A stretch of 41,062 bases of DNA from Methylobacterium tarhaniae (GCF_001043955.1 NZ_LABZ01000038.1:1-41062), one strand, 5' to 3'. Positions 8,317 to 17,664 are shown, numbered from the stretch's first letter. Notes: generated from the sequence alone by a model not told the origin. Numbers and translations are program-made.

Positions 8317-9078
8317 ATGCCCAAACGCTCCCTCACGCTTAACGCCGCGCTGATCGCCCGGGCCCATCCGCACCCCGTGACCCATGACGGACGCGGCCCG
8401 GGCTACGACATGGCGCTGATGGGCGAGGCGGAGGCCGATGCGCGCCTCGATGCGGCCCTGGCCGAGAAGCCGGGCGACGCGAGCATCCTGTGGCTGTTCG
8501 CCTACGGCGCCCTGATGTGGCGGCCGGAATTCCGGTTCTCGGAGCGGCGCGAGGCCAGGGTGCGGGGCTGGCACCGCCGGTTCTGCCTGTGGCAGCGGGG
8601 CTTTCGCGGCACGCCGGACTGCCCGGGGGTGATGCTGGCCCTCGACCGGGGAGGCCAGTGCCGGGGCTTCGCCTACCGGCTCGCCGGCGACGACCTGCGG
8701 GCCGAGGTCCGGCCGGTCTGGCGGCGGGAGATGCGCGGGCGCGGCTACCAGGCCCGCTGGCTCACGGCCGAGACCGCGGAGGGCCCGGTCCCGGCCCTCG
8801 CCTTCGTGGCCGACCGGACGGGCGAGCGCTATGCCGGCCGGCTCACCGATGCGGCGATCGCCGATCGCATCGCCGCCGCCTGCGGCCCCACCGGCCCGAG
8901 CGCCGAGTACCTGCTCAACACGGTGGCGGCCTGCGAGGCGACGGGCATCCACGACCGGCACCTCTGGGCGATGCAGGCCCTGGTCGCGGACCGGATCGCC
9001 GATCGGCTCGCCGCCTGCGACGGCCCCACGGTTCAGAACAGCCCGACGCCGATGCCGGGCTCGCGCCGCGGCGGATAG
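8317..9078 (+). CDS. ChaC-like gamma-glutamylcyclotransferase
   Basis: A 253-residue protein of the ChaC/GCG family, which cleaves glutathione to 5-oxoproline and Cys-Gly. The family start motif is present as FAYGALMWRPEF near 63-74, followed by RVRGWHRRFCLWQRGFRGT and then DCPGVMLALD, which is the conserved substrate-binding region. The N-terminal 60 residues are an extension rich in alanine and charged residues. Its last 46 bases overlap the convergent gene on the other strand, so the C-terminal tail (about 15 residues) may be poorly conserved. The ATG at 8317 is preferred to one at 8242, which would add unconserved sequence. Confidence 0.85.
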   Translation: MPKRSLTLNAALIARAHPHPVTHDGRGPGYDMALMGEAEADARLDAALAEKPGDASILWLFAYGALMWRPEFRFSERREARVRGWHRRFCLWQRGFRGTPDCPGVMLALDRGGQCRGFAYRLAGDDLRAEVRPVWRREMRGRGYQARWLTAETAEGPVPALAFVADRTGERYAGRLTDAAIADRIAAACGPTGPSAEYLLNTVAACEATGIHDRHLWAMQALVADRIADRLAACDGPTVQNSPTPMPGSRRGG

Positions 9079-9350
9079 CCGTAGGGCCCTGTCGAGACGC
9101 CGTAATAGGGCAGGACCGGCGCGTAGCCGAAGCCGAGGAGCGGGCGCGGCGGCGGCTCGGCCACGATGACCTCGGCCTCCAGGGCGATGGCGGGAGGCGG
9201 GGGCAGCGGCGGGGGCGGTGCCTGCCAGCCGGCGGAGAACTCCGCCCCGCCGCGCGCCGCATACCCGGCGGGCATGTCGGCGGCCATCGCCGGCGATGCG
9301 GCGAGGGCGGCCGCCAGGGGCAGCCAGGCCAGCGTCGTGCGGAGCGTCAT
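9033..9350 (-). CDS. Small secreted proline-rich protein
   Basis: A 105-residue protein with a clear signal peptide (hydrophobic core LAWLPLAAALAASPAM, cleavage after AMA near 24). The mature part contains a polyproline run (PPPPLPPPPA) and ends with a Gly/Tyr/Pro-rich segment (GFGYAPVLPYYG, then TGPYGYPPRRE). Such small exported Pro/Gly/Tyr proteins are common in Rhizobiales and have no known function. The ATG at 9350 is chosen because it starts the signal peptide. Its 3' end overlaps the ChaC-like gene by 46 bp in convergent orientation. Confidence 0.7.
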   Translation of the reverse strand: MTLRTTLAWLPLAAALAASPAMAADMPAGYAARGGAEFSAGWQAPPPPLPPPPAIALEAEVIVAEPPPRPLLGFGYAPVLPYYGVSTGPYGYPPRREPGIGVGLF

Positions 9351-9447
9351 GGTGAAGACCCTCTGGGGAACCGTGTTACGGACAAGCTTCACCGGGGCAT
9401 CCCGGTTCCCCGGATCGTGCCCTAGATTGGTGAACGAACCGGAGCCG

Positions 9448-10050
9448 ATGCCGCGGATGACCGAGCTGCCTGCGTTCTACGACGACCTCGCGGGCTGCCT
9501 CGCCGAGGCTTGGCGCCGGCTGGAGGAGGGGGCGGCGCATCAGAGCGGCTTCCACGCGCCCGCGCTGGCCACGATCGGCCGCGACGGCGCCCCGCGCCTG
9601 CGCACGGTGGTTTTGCGCGGGGTCGACCGGGCGGCCCGCACCTTGCGCATCCATTGCGACGCCCGCTCCGACAAGGCCGCCGAGATCGCCGCCGATCCCC
9701 GGGTGTCGCTCCACGCCTACGACGCCGCGGCCAAGCTCCAGGTCCGGATCGAGGGCCGGGCCCGCCTGCACGGGATGGACGCGGCCGCCCGCGCCGCCTG
9801 GGGCGCGTCGCGGCCGATGAGCCGGGTCTGCTACGGCACGATTCCGGGCCCCGGCACGCCCTTGGCCGAGGGCGGCGCCTATGCGCTGCCGGAGGACGAG
9901 GCGGCGGTGGAGGCGGGTTTTCCGGAATTCCGCGTCGTCGTCCTCACGGCGGCCCGGCTGGACTTCCTGTACCTCGCCCGCCAGGGCCACCGGCGGGCCC
10001 TGTTCACCTGGGACGGGGAGGCCGAGACGGCGACGTGGCTGGCGCCGTAG
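9448..10050 (+). CDS. Pyridoxamine 5'-phosphate oxidase-like FMN-binding protein
   Basis: A 200-residue protein resembling the Alr4036-type branch of the PNPOx-like split-barrel flavoproteins. Visible features are the strand pattern FHAPALATIGRDG, the motif PRLRTVVLRG (FMN phosphate binding), THE stretch DARSDKAAEIAADPRVSLHAYD (typical of the family), and a C-terminal RLDFLYLARQGHRRALFTWDGE. An ATG at 9457 is an equally possible start. It is unlikely to be canonical PdxH, which is longer at the C-terminus. The substrate is unknown; a general FMN-dependent oxidoreductase is the safest call. Confidence 0.8.
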   Translation: MPRMTELPAFYDDLAGCLAEAWRRLEEGAAHQSGFHAPALATIGRDGAPRLRTVVLRGVDRAARTLRIHCDARSDKAAEIAADPRVSLHAYDAAAKLQVRIEGRARLHGMDAAARAAWGASRPMSRVCYGTIPGPGTPLAEGGAYALPEDEAAVEAGFPEFRVVVLTAARLDFLYLARQGHRRALFTWDGEAETATWLAP

Positions 10051-10226
10051 AGGGACGCCGAGGTTCCGTCTGACTTGTTGAACAGGATCGACACCAACGG
10101 CCTAAGATGCTGACACATCTCGAATTTTCGACGCCAAGCCCAGAGGTCCGGGACCTCGGGCCTGGCGAAGACTCGAGAACGGAACCAAAGGTCGTTTTCT
10201 TTCGACCGTTGGCATGACACCCTCCT

Positions 10227-10262
10227 CGTCGTCCCGGTGCCGCGAGGCGGAGCCGGGATGAC
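10227..10262. repeat. REP-like palindromic element
   Basis: The arms GTCGTCCCGG (10228-10237) and CCGGGATGAC (10253-10262) form an imperfect inverted repeat around a GC-rich centre. The shape resembles the short intergenic palindromes found in many copies in Rhizobiales genomes. It lies in the 278-bp gap between the FMN-binding protein gene and the 3' end of the PLP enzyme gene, where I see no other feature. Copy number cannot be judged from one window. Confidence 0.45.
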
Positions 10263-10328
10263 ACGGTGGATGTGAGATCTGTCGAGATCAATCAAACAGG
10301 CTCCGAGTCGCGGCTCTCGACCGATCCC

Positions 10329-11516
10329 TCACGCCGCCGCCCGCAGCCGCGCGAATCCCGCCTCCAAGTCACGCGTCAGATCCTCCAGGTCCTCCAGCCC
10401 GACCTGGAACCGCAGGCCCGGCCCACCCGGCGCCCAGGGATTGGCGGTGCGGTAGGGCGCGCAGTCGAACGGGATCACCAGGCTCTCGAAGCCGCCCCAG
10501 GAGAAGCCCATCCCGAACAGCTCCAGCCCGTCGAGCATCGCCGCCACCGCCGCCTCGGGGCAGGGCTTGAGGATGATCGAGAACAGGCCCGAGGCGCCCA
10601 GGAAGTCGCGGGACCAGATCGCGTGGCCGGGATCCTCCGGCAGGGCCGGATGCAGCACCCGGGCGACCTCCGGCCGGCCCTGGAACCAGCGGGCGAGCTT
10701 GAGCGCCTGCTCGCCGTGCTCGCGCAGGCGCAGGGGCAGGGTGCGCAACCCGCGCAAAGCCAGGAACACGTCCTCGGCGCCGGCACACATCGCGAATTGG
10801 TCGAAGGTCCGCCGCAGGGCCGGCCAGTATTTCGCGTTGGCCGAGGTGAGGCCGAGCAGCAGGTCCGAGCCGCCCGACAGGTACTTGGTGCCGGCCTCGA
10901 TGGCGATGTCGACCCCGCGCTCGTGCGGCGGGAAGAGCAGGGGCGTCGCCCAGGTATTGTCCATCAGCACGCAGGCGCCCCTCGCATGGGCGACCTCGGC
11001 GATGGCCGGGATGTCCTGCATCTCGAAGCTCTGCGAGCCCGGCGCCTCGGTGAGCACCGCAGCGGTGTTGTCGCGCATGAGGTCCGCGATGCCGGCCCCG
11101 ATGGTCGGATCGTAATAGGTGGTCTCGACCCCGAAGCGCGTCAGGAAGCCGTCGCAGAAGACCCGGGTCGGCCGGTAGGCGGAATCGGTCACCAGCAGGT
11201 GGTCGCCGGCCTTGAGGCAGGACAAGAGCCCGACCGTGACGGCGGCGAGGCCCGAGGGCGTCAGCACCGTGCCGGCCGCCCCCGCGAGTTCGGTCCAGGC
11301 GGATTCGAGGGCGCGGACCGTCGGCGTGCCGGTGGTGCCGTAGGTGTATTCCGCCCGCCGGTTCTTGAGCGCGTCGTAGCTCTCGTAGAGCACCGTCGAG
11401 CCGCGATAGATCGGGGTGTTGACGAAGCCGTGCTGCTGCGACGGGTCGCGGCCGGCATGGACGAGGCGGGTGCGGGTGCCGAGGCGGCTCTTGTCGCGGG
11501 GCGGGGTGATGCTCAT
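10329..11516 (-). CDS. metC: Cystathionine beta-lyase-type PLP enzyme
   Basis: A 395-residue Cys/Met-metabolism PLP-dependent enzyme (fold type I). The PLP lysine is K211 in AGTKYLSGGSD, with D186 (MDNTWATP) holding the pyridine nitrogen. The TPIYRGSTV stretch near 34-42 and the tetramer-contact YTYGTTGTPT (58-67) match MetC rather than cystathionine gamma-synthase. The reaction would be cystathionine to homocysteine, pyruvate and ammonia, cytoplasmic. The ATG at 11516 is chosen for its AGAGG ribosome-binding site. It is divergent from the aap operon; the shared upstream region holds a sigma-54-type site for aap. Confidence 0.85.
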   Translation of the reverse strand: MSITPPRDKSRLGTRTRLVHAGRDPSQQHGFVNTPIYRGSTVLYESYDALKNRRAEYTYGTTGTPTVRALESAWTELAGAAGTVLTPSGLAAVTVGLLSCLKAGDHLLVTDSAYRPTRVFCDGFLTRFGVETTYYDPTIGAGIADLMRDNTAAVLTEAPGSQSFEMQDIPAIAEVAHARGACVLMDNTWATPLLFPPHERGVDIAIEAGTKYLSGGSDLLLGLTSANAKYWPALRRTFDQFAMCAGAEDVFLALRGLRTLPLRLREHGEQALKLARWFQGRPEVARVLHPALPEDPGHAIWSRDFLGASGLFSIILKPCPEAAVAAMLDGLELFGMGFSWGGFESLVIPFDCAPYRTANPWAPGGPGLRFQVGLEDLEDLTRDLEAGFARLRAAA

Positions 11517-11704
11517 CGGGCCTCTGGCGTGGCGACATCGGGCGTGGAAACCGAGCTTGAGCACATCCCGGGCCGCCCGTCGCCGTCAACCCTGGGAGTC
11601 GGGTGCCTCGCACGAGAGACTTGCGCGCACAGCAACCCGGAGACAGGGCCGCCTAGGCTGTTCGTCGCACGAGCCAACCCCTTGACCGGGCAGCCCGCTT
11701 CGCC

Positions 11705-11720
11705 TGGAATGCCTCTTGCT
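11705..11720 (+). promoter_or_regulatory. Sigma-54 (RpoN) promoter for aapJQMP
   Basis: The sequence TGGAATGCCTCTTGCT matches the -24/-12 consensus TGGCACG-N4-TTGCW at all but two fixed positions. The GG (11706-11707) and GC (11718-11719) are separated by exactly ten bases, as required. Transcription would begin near 11731, about 65 bp before the aapJ ATG. A small inverted repeat GTGC-CTC-GCAC (11603-11613) about 100 bp upstream might be part of an activator site, but it does not match the NtrC site well. Confidence 0.65.
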
Positions 11721-11795
11721 TAGGCAGTGTCCGTGCTTGAGCAGACGGGCGGCGGCCGACGGGCGCCGCAACCGGAACGGGAGACGCAAGACCCC

Positions 11796-12818
11796 ATGAA
11801 GAGAATCGTCGCCGCCCTGGCCTTCGGGCTCGGCGCCACCCTGCTGGCGGGCGCCGCCCAGGCGCAAGGGACGCTGAACAGCATCAAGCAGAAGGGCTAC
11901 ATCTCCTGCGGCTCCAACCCGGGGCTGGCCGGCTTCGGCGTGCCGGACGCGCAGGGACGCTGGACCGGGCTCGACGTCGATTTCTGCCGGGCCCTGTCCG
12001 CGGCGATCTTCAACGACGTCACGAAGGTCCGCTTCATCCCGCTCTCGGCCAAGGACCGCTTCACGGCGCTCCAGTCGGGCGAGGTCGACCTCCTGTCGCG
12101 CAACACCACCTGGTCGATGTCGCGCGACACGACGCTCGGCCTCGATTTCCCGGCCGTCAACTTCTACGACGGCCAGGGCTTCATGGTGAAAAAGAAGCTC
12201 GGCGTCACCTCGGCCAAGCAGCTCGACGGGGCGTCGGTCTGCACCCAGCAGGGCACCACCACCGAGCTGAACCTGGCCGACTACTTCCGCGCCAACAAGA
12301 TGAAGTACGAAGTGGTGGCCTTCGCCAGCGCCGACGAGACCTTCAAGGCCTACGATTCGGGCCGCTGCGACGCCTTCACCACCGACGCCTCGGGCCTCTA
12401 CGCCGAGCGCCTGCGCGCCTCGGCCCCCGACGACAACATCGTCCTGCCGGAGATCATCTCGAAGGAACCCCTCGCGCCGGCGGTGCGCCAGGGCGACGCC
12501 CAATGGGCCGACATCGTCCGCTGGACCCATTACGCGATGCTGAACGCCGAGGAGGCGGGCATCACGCAGGCCAACGTCGACCAGATGGCGAAGTCCACCG
12601 ACAACCCGGACATCAAGCGCATCCTCGGCACCGAGGGCAAGTACGGCGCCGATCTCGGGCTCACCAGCGACTGGGCCTACCGGATCATCAAGCTCGTCGG
12701 CAATTACGGCGAGGTGTTCGAGCGCAATGTCGGCCAGGGTTCGCCGCTGAAGATCCAGCGCGGCCTCAACGCCCTGTGGTCGAAGGGCGGCCTGCAATAC
12801 GGCCCGCCGATCCGCTGA
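11796..12818 (+). CDS. aapJ: General L-amino acid ABC transporter, periplasmic binding protein
   Basis: A 340-residue periplasmic solute-binding protein of the polar amino-acid family. The signal peptide is clear (MKRIVAALAFGLGATLLAG, cleavage after AQA near 24). The mature start GTLNSIKQKGYISCGSNPGLAGFG is characteristic of AapJ/BztA, as are LDVDFCRALSAAIF and DLLSRNTTWSMSRDT. Length fits AapJ, which is longer than the usual 250-residue binding proteins. The ATG at 11796 is chosen because it starts the signal peptide and follows GGGAGA. It is first in the aapJQMP operon, probably under nitrogen control from the sigma-54 site upstream. Confidence 0.95.
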   Translation: MKRIVAALAFGLGATLLAGAAQAQGTLNSIKQKGYISCGSNPGLAGFGVPDAQGRWTGLDVDFCRALSAAIFNDVTKVRFIPLSAKDRFTALQSGEVDLLSRNTTWSMSRDTTLGLDFPAVNFYDGQGFMVKKKLGVTSAKQLDGASVCTQQGTTTELNLADYFRANKMKYEVVAFASADETFKAYDSGRCDAFTTDASGLYAERLRASAPDDNIVLPEIISKEPLAPAVRQGDAQWADIVRWTHYAMLNAEEAGITQANVDQMAKSTDNPDIKRILGTEGKYGADLGLTSDWAYRIIKLVGNYGEVFERNVGQGSPLKIQRGLNALWSKGGLQYGPPIR

Positions 12819-12830
12819 GATCGTGAGATG

Positions 12831-12854
12831 CGGCGCCCGGGCTCCCGGGCGCCG
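12831..12854 (+). terminator. Perfect hairpin between aapJ and aapQ
   Basis: An 11-bp perfect inverted repeat (12831-12841 and 12844-12854) with a two-base centre lies 12 bases after the aapJ stop. There is no T run. Hairpins at this place in binding-protein-first ABC operons usually stabilise the upstream mRNA or attenuate read-through, so that the binding protein is made in excess. That role is inferred here. Confidence 0.65.
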
Positions 12855-12884
12855 TCCCCCAATCATAAGAAGCGAGCACACCAC

Positions 12885-14096
12885 TTGCCGACGCAGCTTC
12901 CGTCCGGTCCGCCGTCCGGTCCACCCCGGGTCTCGCCCCTCTACGATCCCCGCATCCGCGCGGCGGCCTACCAGATCCTGCTGCTCGTCGCGGTCGGCGT
13001 GGTGGCCTGGATCGCGATCGGCAACGCCGCCGAGAACCTGCGCAACGCCCGCGTCGCCTCCGGCTTCGGCTTTCTCGGCAGCACCGCGGGTTTCGACGTC
13101 AACCAGACGGTGATCCCCTTCGCCGCCGCGACCTCGACCTACGGCACCGCCTTCCTGGTCGGGCTCACCAACACCCTGATGGTCGCGGTGATCGGCATCG
13201 TCCTGGCGACGATCCTCGGCTTCGCGGTCGGCGTGGCGCGGCTGTCGCCCAACTGGATCGTGCGGACGCTGGCCACGGTCTATGTCGAGGTCCTGCGCAA
13301 CATCCCGCTGCTGCTGCAATTGCTGTTCTGGTACGTCGCGGTGCTGGCGAGCCTGCCGGCCGCGCGCGATTCCTACGCGCTCGGGTCTTCCGTCTTCCTC
13401 AACCAGCGCGGCCTCTACCTGCCCAAGCCCCTGCTGGCGGCGGATGCCTGGGCGCTGCCGATCGCCCTCGTCGCCGGCATCGTCGGCACCCTGGTGTTCC
13501 GCGCCCGCGCGAAGCGCGAGCAGGCCCGCACCGGCCGGCGCCTGCCGGTGCCGGCGGTGGGGCTGGCGCTGATCCTCGGCCTGCCGCTCCTGACCTACGG
13601 GGTGCTGGCGCTCCTCGGCGTCGCGCCGGTGGCGCTCGATTTTCCCGTGAAGGGCACCTTCAACCTGCGCGGCGGGATGCAGCTCTATCCGGAATTCGTC
13701 GCCCTGGTGGTCGGGCTCACGGTCTACACCGCCGCCTTCATCGCCGAGGTGGTGCGGGCCGGCATCCAGGCGGTCAACAAGGGCCAGACCGAGGCCGCCC
13801 GGGCTCTCGGCCTGCAGCCCGGCCCGACCATGCGGCTGGTGGTGATCCCGCAGGCGATGCGGGTGATCGTGCCGCCGCTGACCAGCCAGTACCTCAACCT
13901 CACCAAGAACTCGTCGCTCGCGGTCGCCATCGGCTACCCGGACCTCGTCCAGGTCTTCATGGGCACGGTGCTGAACCAGACCGGACAGGCGGTCGAGGTG
14001 GTGGCGATCACCATGGCGGTCTACCTGACGATCAGCCTCGTCACGGCCTTCGTGATGAACCTCTACAACCGGCGCGTCGCGCTGATCGAGCGGTGA
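12885..14096 (+). CDS. aapQ: General L-amino acid ABC transporter, permease AapQ
   Basis: A 403-residue inner-membrane permease of the HisMQ family with an N-terminal extension typical of AapQ. Several membrane helices are clear, and the permease domain starts near TAFLVGLTNTLMVAVIG. The EAA loop appears as EAARALGLQPGPTMRLVVIPQA, which contacts the ATPase. The start is uncertain: TTG 12885 (chosen) leaves the hairpin untranslated and has AGAAGCGAG upstream; ATG 12828 would translate through the hairpin and add a basic, unconserved 19 residues. The LYDPRIRAAAYQ segment near residue 20 is the usual N-terminal landmark of AapQ. Confidence 0.93.
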   Translation: MPTQLPSGPPSGPPRVSPLYDPRIRAAAYQILLLVAVGVVAWIAIGNAAENLRNARVASGFGFLGSTAGFDVNQTVIPFAAATSTYGTAFLVGLTNTLMVAVIGIVLATILGFAVGVARLSPNWIVRTLATVYVEVLRNIPLLLQLLFWYVAVLASLPAARDSYALGSSVFLNQRGLYLPKPLLAADAWALPIALVAGIVGTLVFRARAKREQARTGRRLPVPAVGLALILGLPLLTYGVLALLGVAPVALDFPVKGTFNLRGGMQLYPEFVALVVGLTVYTAAFIAEVVRAGIQAVNKGQTEAARALGLQPGPTMRLVVIPQAMRVIVPPLTSQYLNLTKNSSLAVAIGYPDLVQVFMGTVLNQTGQAVEVVAITMAVYLTISLVTAFVMNLYNRRVALIER

Positions 14097-14103
14097 GGCA
14101 TCG

Positions 14104-15261
14104 ATGACCGCCGGCTCCCAGCCCCTGCCGCTCGCCTTCGTCCGCCGCGAGGCGGTGCCCGCCTCGCCCCCGCCCAGCCTGGTGAGCGGGCCGCTCGCCT
14201 GGCTGCGCCAGAACCTGTTCTCCAGCCCGGCCAACGCCGTGATGACGCTGGCGGCGCTCGCCGTCATCGCCCTGGTGGTGCCGCCGCTCCTGCGCTTCCT
14301 GGTGCTCGACGCGGTCTGGACCGGCCAGAACCGCGACGCCTGCCGGCCCGAGGTGGTGGGCCGCCCGGTCGGCGCCTGCTGGGCCTTCGTGGCCAACAAG
14401 ATCAACTACTTCATCTACGGCTCGTACCCGATCGAGGAGCGCTGGCGGCCGAACGTCTTCTTCGCCCTGATGGCGTTCGGGGTCGGGTGGCTGCTGTGGC
14501 TCGATGCGCCCAGGCGCGCATGGGGGGCGCTCTACTTCTTCGTCGTCTTCCCGCTCGTCTCCTACGGGCTGCTCGCCGGGGTGCCGGCCCTCGGGCTTCC
14601 GTCCGTGCCGACCGCCCTGTGGGGCGGCATGCTGGTGACCTTGATCGTCTCCCTCGTCGGCATCGTCGCCTCGCTGCCGCTCGGCATCCTCCTGGCGCTC
14701 GGGCGGCGCTCGCGCCTGCCGATCGTGCGGCTGTTCTGCGTCATCTTCATCGAGTTCTGGCGCGGCGTGCCGCTGATCACGGTGCTGTTCATGGCCAACG
14801 TGATGCTGCCGCTGTTCCTGCCCGGCGACGTCACGGTCGACCGGCTGGCGCGGCCGTTGGTGGGCATCGCGCTGTTCTCCGCCGCCTACATGGCCGAGGT
14901 GGTGCGCGGCGGCCTGCAGGCGATTCCCCGCGGCCAGACCGAGGGGGCGATGTCGCTGGGCCTGAGCCCCTGGCACCGGATGCGCCTGATCATCCTGCCC
15001 CAGGCCCTGCGCATCGTGATCCCGGGCATCGTCAACAGCTTCATCGCCCTGTTCAAGGATACCAGCCTCGTCTCGATCGTCGGCATATTCGACTTCATCC
15101 GCACGATCGAATCGGCCCGGGTCGATCCCGCCTGGGCGGCGCCGACGGTGGTGATGACCGGTTACGCCTTCGCGGCCCTGTTCTACTTCGTCTTCTGCTT
15201 CGGCATGTCGCGCTACGCCCGCTTCATGGAGCGGCGGCTCGCGGCCGGCCAGACACGGTGA
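14104..15261 (+). CDS. aapM: General L-amino acid ABC transporter, permease AapM
   Basis: A 385-residue polytopic permease that pairs with AapQ. It has an N-terminal membrane block with a long periplasmic loop (including [20 protein letters not shown], a typical AapM region with paired cysteines), then the HisMQ-type permease domain from about 170. The EAA loop reads [22 protein letters not shown]. The C-terminal helix carries [18 protein letters not shown]. It starts eight bases after the aapQ stop, so the two are tightly coupled. Length and domain order match AapM/BztC. Confidence 0.94.
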   Translation: MTAGSQPLPLAFVRREAVPASPPPSLVSGPLAWLRQNLFSSPANAVMTLAALAVIALVVPPLLRFLVLDAVWTGQNRDACRPEVVGRPVGACWAFVANKINYFIYGSYPIEERWRPNVFFALMAFGVGWLLWLDAPRRAWGALYFFVVFPLVSYGLLAGVPALGLPSVPTALWGGMLVTLIVSLVGIVASLPLGILLALGRRSRLPIVRLFCVIFIEFWRGVPLITVLFMANVMLPLFLPGDVTVDRLARPLVGIALFSAAYMAEVVRGGLQAIPRGQTEGAMSLGLSPWHRMRLIILPQALRIVIPGIVNSFIALFKDTSLVSIVGIFDFIRTIESARVDPAWAAPTVVMTGYAFAALFYFVFCFGMSRYARFMERRLAAGQTR

Positions 15262-15269
15262 GTTCCCCG

Positions 15270-16097
<828 letters not shown>

Positions 16098-16103
16098 GGG
16101 TGA

Positions 16104-16125
16104 CGCCCGGCCGACAGGCCGGGCG
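16104..16125. terminator. Hairpin between aapP and the sulfurtransferase gene
   Basis: A 9-bp perfect stem (16104-16112 and 16117-16125) with a four-base loop lies between the stops of two convergent genes. It lacks a T run. Its position makes a bidirectional terminator likely. Confidence 0.55.
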
Positions 16126-16133
16126 AGGGCGCG

Positions 16134-16976
16134 CTACCGCCCGGTCGCGACCGGCAGGTCCTCCCGCGCACCCCATTCCGACCACGAGCCGTCGTAGAGC
16201 GACCGCGGCGGCCGGCCGAGGGTCTCGAGGGCGAGGCTGACGATCGCCGCGGTGACGCCGGAGCCGCAGGTGGTGACCACCGGCCGGTCGAGGTCGATGC
16301 CGGCCTTCGCCACCGCGGCACGCAAGGCGGCCTCGTCCTTGAGCCGGCCGTTCTCCTGCAGCGCGGCGTAATGCAGGTTCAGCGCGCCCGGCATGTGGCC
16401 GGGGCGCACGCCCGGGCGGGGCTCGGCCTCCTCGCCGGCGAAGCGGGCCGGCGAACGGGCATCGACCACCTGGGCCTGGCCGGCGAGCGCCCGCTGCACG
16501 TCGCCCACATGGGCGACCGCCGAATGGTCGAGGCGGGCGGTGAAGTGGCGCCGGTCGCGCGGGCGGGCCTCGCCCTCCTCGACCGGGTGGCCGCCCGCCA
16601 CCCAGGCCGGGAAGCCGCCCTCGAGGAGCGTCACGTCCCGGGCGCCGAAGGCCTTCAGGGTCCAGCGCACCCGCGGGGCGGAGAAGAGGCCCATCCCGTC
16701 ATAGACCACCACCGTCATGCCGTCGCCGATGCCCATCTGGCGCATCCGCGAGGCGAAGGCCTCCGGCGACGGCAGCATGTGGGGCAGGGTGCTTCCCTCG
16801 TCGCGCACCGCGTCGATGTCGAAGCGCAGCGCCCCCGGGATGTGGCCGGCGAGGAACTCCGCCGCGGCGTCCCGGCCCATCGCCGGCAGGTACCAGGAGC
16901 CGTCGACCACGACGATGTCGGGCGCCGCGAGCCGCTCTGCGAGCCAGTCCGCCGTCACGAAAGGGCCAGTCGACAT
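16134..16976 (-). CDS. sseA: 3-mercaptopyruvate sulfurtransferase
   Basis: A 280-residue two-domain rhodanese. The inactive N-terminal domain contains VVVDGSWYLP and the DGMGLFSAPRVRW segment. The catalytic domain ends with the active loop CGSGVTA, with Cys237. The CGSG(V/T) loop is characteristic of mercaptopyruvate sulfurtransferases rather than thiosulfate-specific rhodaneses (CRKGVT). The reaction moves sulfur from 3-mercaptopyruvate to thiol acceptors or cyanide. No signal peptide, so cytoplasmic. The start at 16976 gives the standard MST length; longer frames upstream look non-coding. Confidence 0.92.
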   Translation of the reverse strand: MSTGPFVTADWLAERLAAPDIVVVDGSWYLPAMGRDAAAEFLAGHIPGALRFDIDAVRDEGSTLPHMLPSPEAFASRMRQMGIGDGMTVVVYDGMGLFSAPRVRWTLKAFGARDVTLLEGGFPAWVAGGHPVEEGEARPRDRRHFTARLDHSAVAHVGDVQRALAGQAQVVDARSPARFAGEEAEPRPGVRPGHMPGALNLHYAALQENGRLKDEAALRAAVAKAGIDLDRPVVTTCGSGVTAAIVSLALETLGRPPRSLYDGSWSEWGAREDLPVATGR

Positions 16977-17230
16977 GCCTGTCAATCTCCGAACAAGGGG
17001 GCCGTTTCGCCCGTCCGGAGCATTCTGCCCGAAATCCGGGCGCCACCGCCACCCGCCCGGGCGCGAAAGCGGCACCCCCGTGCCGCCGCAGGTTACCTGG
17101 GAGGGATATCCTAGCAAATGATAGCGAGACGGCGGCAAAGCCTGCCTAGAAAGGGCGCGCCTCACCCAGGAGATGCCGGAACCGATGCCCCACGCGCATC
17201 CCGCCCCCTGCGACGACGTCTTACCGCATC

Positions 17231-17246
17231 TGGCACGCGGCTTGCG
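17231..17246 (+). promoter_or_regulatory. Strong sigma-54 (RpoN) promoter
   Basis: The sequence TGGCACGCGGCTTGCG matches the sigma-54 consensus TGGCACG-N4-TTGCW at every fixed position except the last weak one. The GG (17232-17233) and GC (17244-17245) are ten bases apart. Transcription should begin near 17257 and run toward the small ORF at 17437, leaving a leader of about 180 bases. The 460-bp gap between the sulfurtransferase gene and the ORF contains no other clear gene. Confidence 0.75.
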
Positions 17247-17436
17247 AGAGGGTTTCCACTGCACCCGCCGTGTCCACTCTCCCTTGCACGGCCGGGCGTG
17301 GTCGACGGGCCAGGCGGTGATACTCCGAGGGCTGCCTGGCCCGCCCGCCCCGGGCAACGGACCGACGACCTCGGGCCGTCCGGACGGCGTCTGGCTCTTG
17401 CCTCGGCCTATCTGCATGCGTGACCGGGAGGATGCG

Positions 17437-17664
17437 ATGAAGGCCACGGCCCGCTTCGAATGGCCGATCCGTCCCGACAGGATCGAGGTCTCGTCGCTCG
17501 GCTATCTCGCCGCAGCGATCCTCTGTTCCGACCTGCGCGCCGCCCGCGCCGCGGCGGCGCGCCCGCTGCCTTGCGCGACGGTGCATCGGCTGGTGCCGCG
17601 CCGGGCAAGGACGAGGCCGGGGCTGGCGCCGGCCGACGGGCTGCGGCGCGCGGCCGAGGGCTGA
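17437..17664 (+). CDS. Small unknown protein behind a sigma-54 promoter
   Basis: A 75-residue basic protein of no recognised family. It begins MKATARFEWPIRPDRIEVSS, has a short hydrophobic stretch (LGYLAAAILCSDL) and a C-terminal half rich in arginine, alanine and proline. The ATG is preceded by a very good GGGAGG at six bases, which is the main reason to accept it; an in-frame ATG at 17416 is possible. The arginine-rich C-terminus resembles chance translation of GC-rich DNA, so the real gene could be shorter, or the sigma-54 transcript could be a small RNA. Confidence 0.45.
   Translation: MKATARFEWPIRPDRIEVSSLGYLAAAILCSDLRAARAAAARPLPCATVHRLVPRRARTRPGLAPADGLRRAAEG

Noticed and set aside
11586..14405. 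939-codon minus-strand frame opposite the aap genes
   Set aside because: Antisense to the well-supported aapJQM genes and extremely rich in Arg, His and Gln without domain pattern.
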